Source: a virus. Taken from it: DNA of 48,468 nucleotides. The notes below the pieces were generated by a model. That model had not been told where the DNA came from, did no database searches, and saw only the letters and a list, made by a program, of their open reading frames with translations. Both the position numbers and the translations under genes were made by a program. Location: positions 1 to 48,468 of IMG/VR virus record IMGVR_UViG_3300029309_000072. One strand, 5' to 3'. Positions 47,916-48,468 of this stretch are shown in pieces. How positions within the stretch are numbered: position 1 is the stretch's first letter; every line of letters begins with the position of its first letter.

Positions 47916-48468
47916 ATGAGTTATATTGGTAAAGAACCCATAGTTGGAAACTATATTAAGCTAGATGCTATAACAGTAGTTAACGGACAAGCAACATACA
48001 CAATGCAAAGTGCTGGTGTTGCATTTAGTCCAGAGACTGCACAAAATATGATAGTGAGTCTAAATGGCGTTATACAAGCACCAATTTCTTCTTACACGAT
48101 TTCTGGGTCAAGTATAGTTTTTGCGAGTAATTTAGCAACTGGTGATGTTATAGATTTTATAGTTGTTTTAGGTGATTCTCTCTCAATAGGTATTCCATCA
48201 GATTCAACCATCAATAGTGCAAAACTAACTGGTAATCTTACATTTACACCAATAACATCTTCTTCAAGTGGTTCTGTTACATTAGATTTTGCAACTGGTA
48301 ACAATTTTACAATTACTATGACAGGTAATATTACAAGTTTATCTGTAAATAATGAAGTTGCTGGGCAAGCTGGGGTCATTACTTTTATTCAAGATAGTAC
48401 TGGTGGAAGAACAGTAAGTTTGAATGCTAGTGATTTTGAAACAGCATCTGGAGGTGGTAGTCCAGCTA
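47916..48468 (+). CDS. Fibre protein, 3' end beyond the window
   Basis: 184 codons are visible, starting MSYIGKEPIVGNYIKLDAIT with the ATG one base after the previous stop. From codon 51 it is the near copy of the truncated gene at 1-504. The anchor shares MSYIG with the fibre at 45098. If the window ends overlap, the complete gene is about 217 aa and is followed by the LamG fibre at 506. Confidence 0.8.
   Translation, partial: MSYIGKEPIVGNYIKLDAITVVNGQATYTMQSAGVAFSPETAQNMIVSLNGVIQAPISSYTISGSSIVFASNLATGDVIDFIVVLGDSLSIGIPSDSTINSAKLTGNLTFTPITSSSSGSVTLDFATGNNFTITMTGNITSLSVNNEVAGQAGVITFIQDSTGGRTVSLNASDFETASGGGSPA
48066..48468. repeat. Right terminal homology, matches 1-403
   Basis: The last 403 bases correspond to the first 403 with the first 98 identical. 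Both reading frames agree codon for codon, and most differences are at third positions, so selection has kept both versions as protein. Confidence 0.9.

Noticed and set aside
1-48468. A gene transfer agent cluster rather than a phage
   Set aside because: Several tail and holin families are GTA-like, but the window also encodes primase-helicase, ERF, exonuclease, methyltransferase, lysis and accessory cassettes, and a complete terminase set, as in a real phage genome.
1-48468. CRISPR array, tRNA or rRNA genes
   Set aside because: No regularly spaced repeats and no cloverleaf-like sequence were seen in the few non-coding stretches; reading by eye cannot fully exclude a degenerate tRNA.
44753-48468. 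Diversity-generating retroelement acting on the fibre genes
   Set aside because: No reverse transcriptase and no template/variable repeat pair with adenine-biased differences; the differences between the terminal copies are spread over all bases.

Overview
The window reads as a nearly complete genome of a tailed, siphovirus-like double-stranded DNA phage with an HK97-type head and a long non-contractile tail. It is strongly AT-rich and gene-dense, with many ATGA and TAATG stop/start overlaps. The family mix (gene-transfer-agent-like tail chaperone, DUF6127, three-helix GTA-type holin, DUF3168, C1q/LamG/SPRY fibre modules with YPKE-ending small chaperones) is typical of marine phages of Alphaproteobacteria. 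A SAR11-like or related host is an inference; no host gene, integrase, tRNA or CRISPR is present to prove it.

Layout. 1-4682 (+): the 5'-truncated end of a fibre gene and two large LamG/SPRY fibre proteins, one with an apparently intact type-1 copper site. 4721-12759 (+): fibre-assembly-like protein, head-tail connector, adaptor, gp10-like, DUF3168, major tail protein, tail chaperone pair joined by a likely -1 frameshift, tape measure, distal tail protein, then lysis genes (DUF6127, M15 peptidase, holin). 12795-14826 (-): small-gene operon with a 2OG-Fe(II) oxygenase and an XRE-like regulator. 14955-16162 (+): lipoprotein and small unknowns. 16149-19688 (-): DNA metabolism: PD-(D/E)XK exonuclease, ERF annealing protein, SSB-like protein, HNH protein, DPPW methyltransferase. 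19772-21711 (+): leaderless HTH regulator, DUF1064 nuclease and a cluster of tiny membrane proteins. 21712-22193 (-): DUF3846. 22315-26929 (+): replication initiator-like HTH protein, primase-helicase, and a PAPS-reductase/ParB (IbrA/IbrB-like) group. 26984-28470 (-): amidoligase plus gamma-glutamylcyclotransferase-like enzyme. 28689-36093 (+): unknowns, terminases, a greatly extended portal, and a MuF protein fused to a zinc metallopeptidase-like domain. 36050-37187 (-): a moron of four tiny genes. 37514-48468 (+): protease, major capsid protein, tail hub/tip proteins, and an array of alternating fibre and small chaperone genes running off the window end.

How it works together. The phage brings primase-helicase, an ERF/exonuclease/SSB-like recombination set and its own modification-type enzymes, but no DNA polymerase is visible, so it probably uses the host polymerase. 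The terminal 403 bases at each end are homologous (98 bases identical, about 42 mismatches overall by hand count). If they overlap, the genome is a circular map of about 48.06 kb and one fibre gene spans the junction. In that map the tail-tip and fibre block lies between the capsid gene and the head-tail connector genes, an unusual permutation. Three minus-strand accessory cassettes share a promoter design, AATATTTATTT-N9-GTTGACATA, with a GTTGA-N6-TCAAC dyad over the -35 box, suggesting one accessory regulon.

The most interesting items are the amidoligase/GGCT cassette, the MuF-metallopeptidase fusion, the multi-domain portal, the copper-site fibre, the frameshifted tail chaperone, the fibre/chaperone array, the IbrA/IbrB-like group, and the shared accessory promoter.
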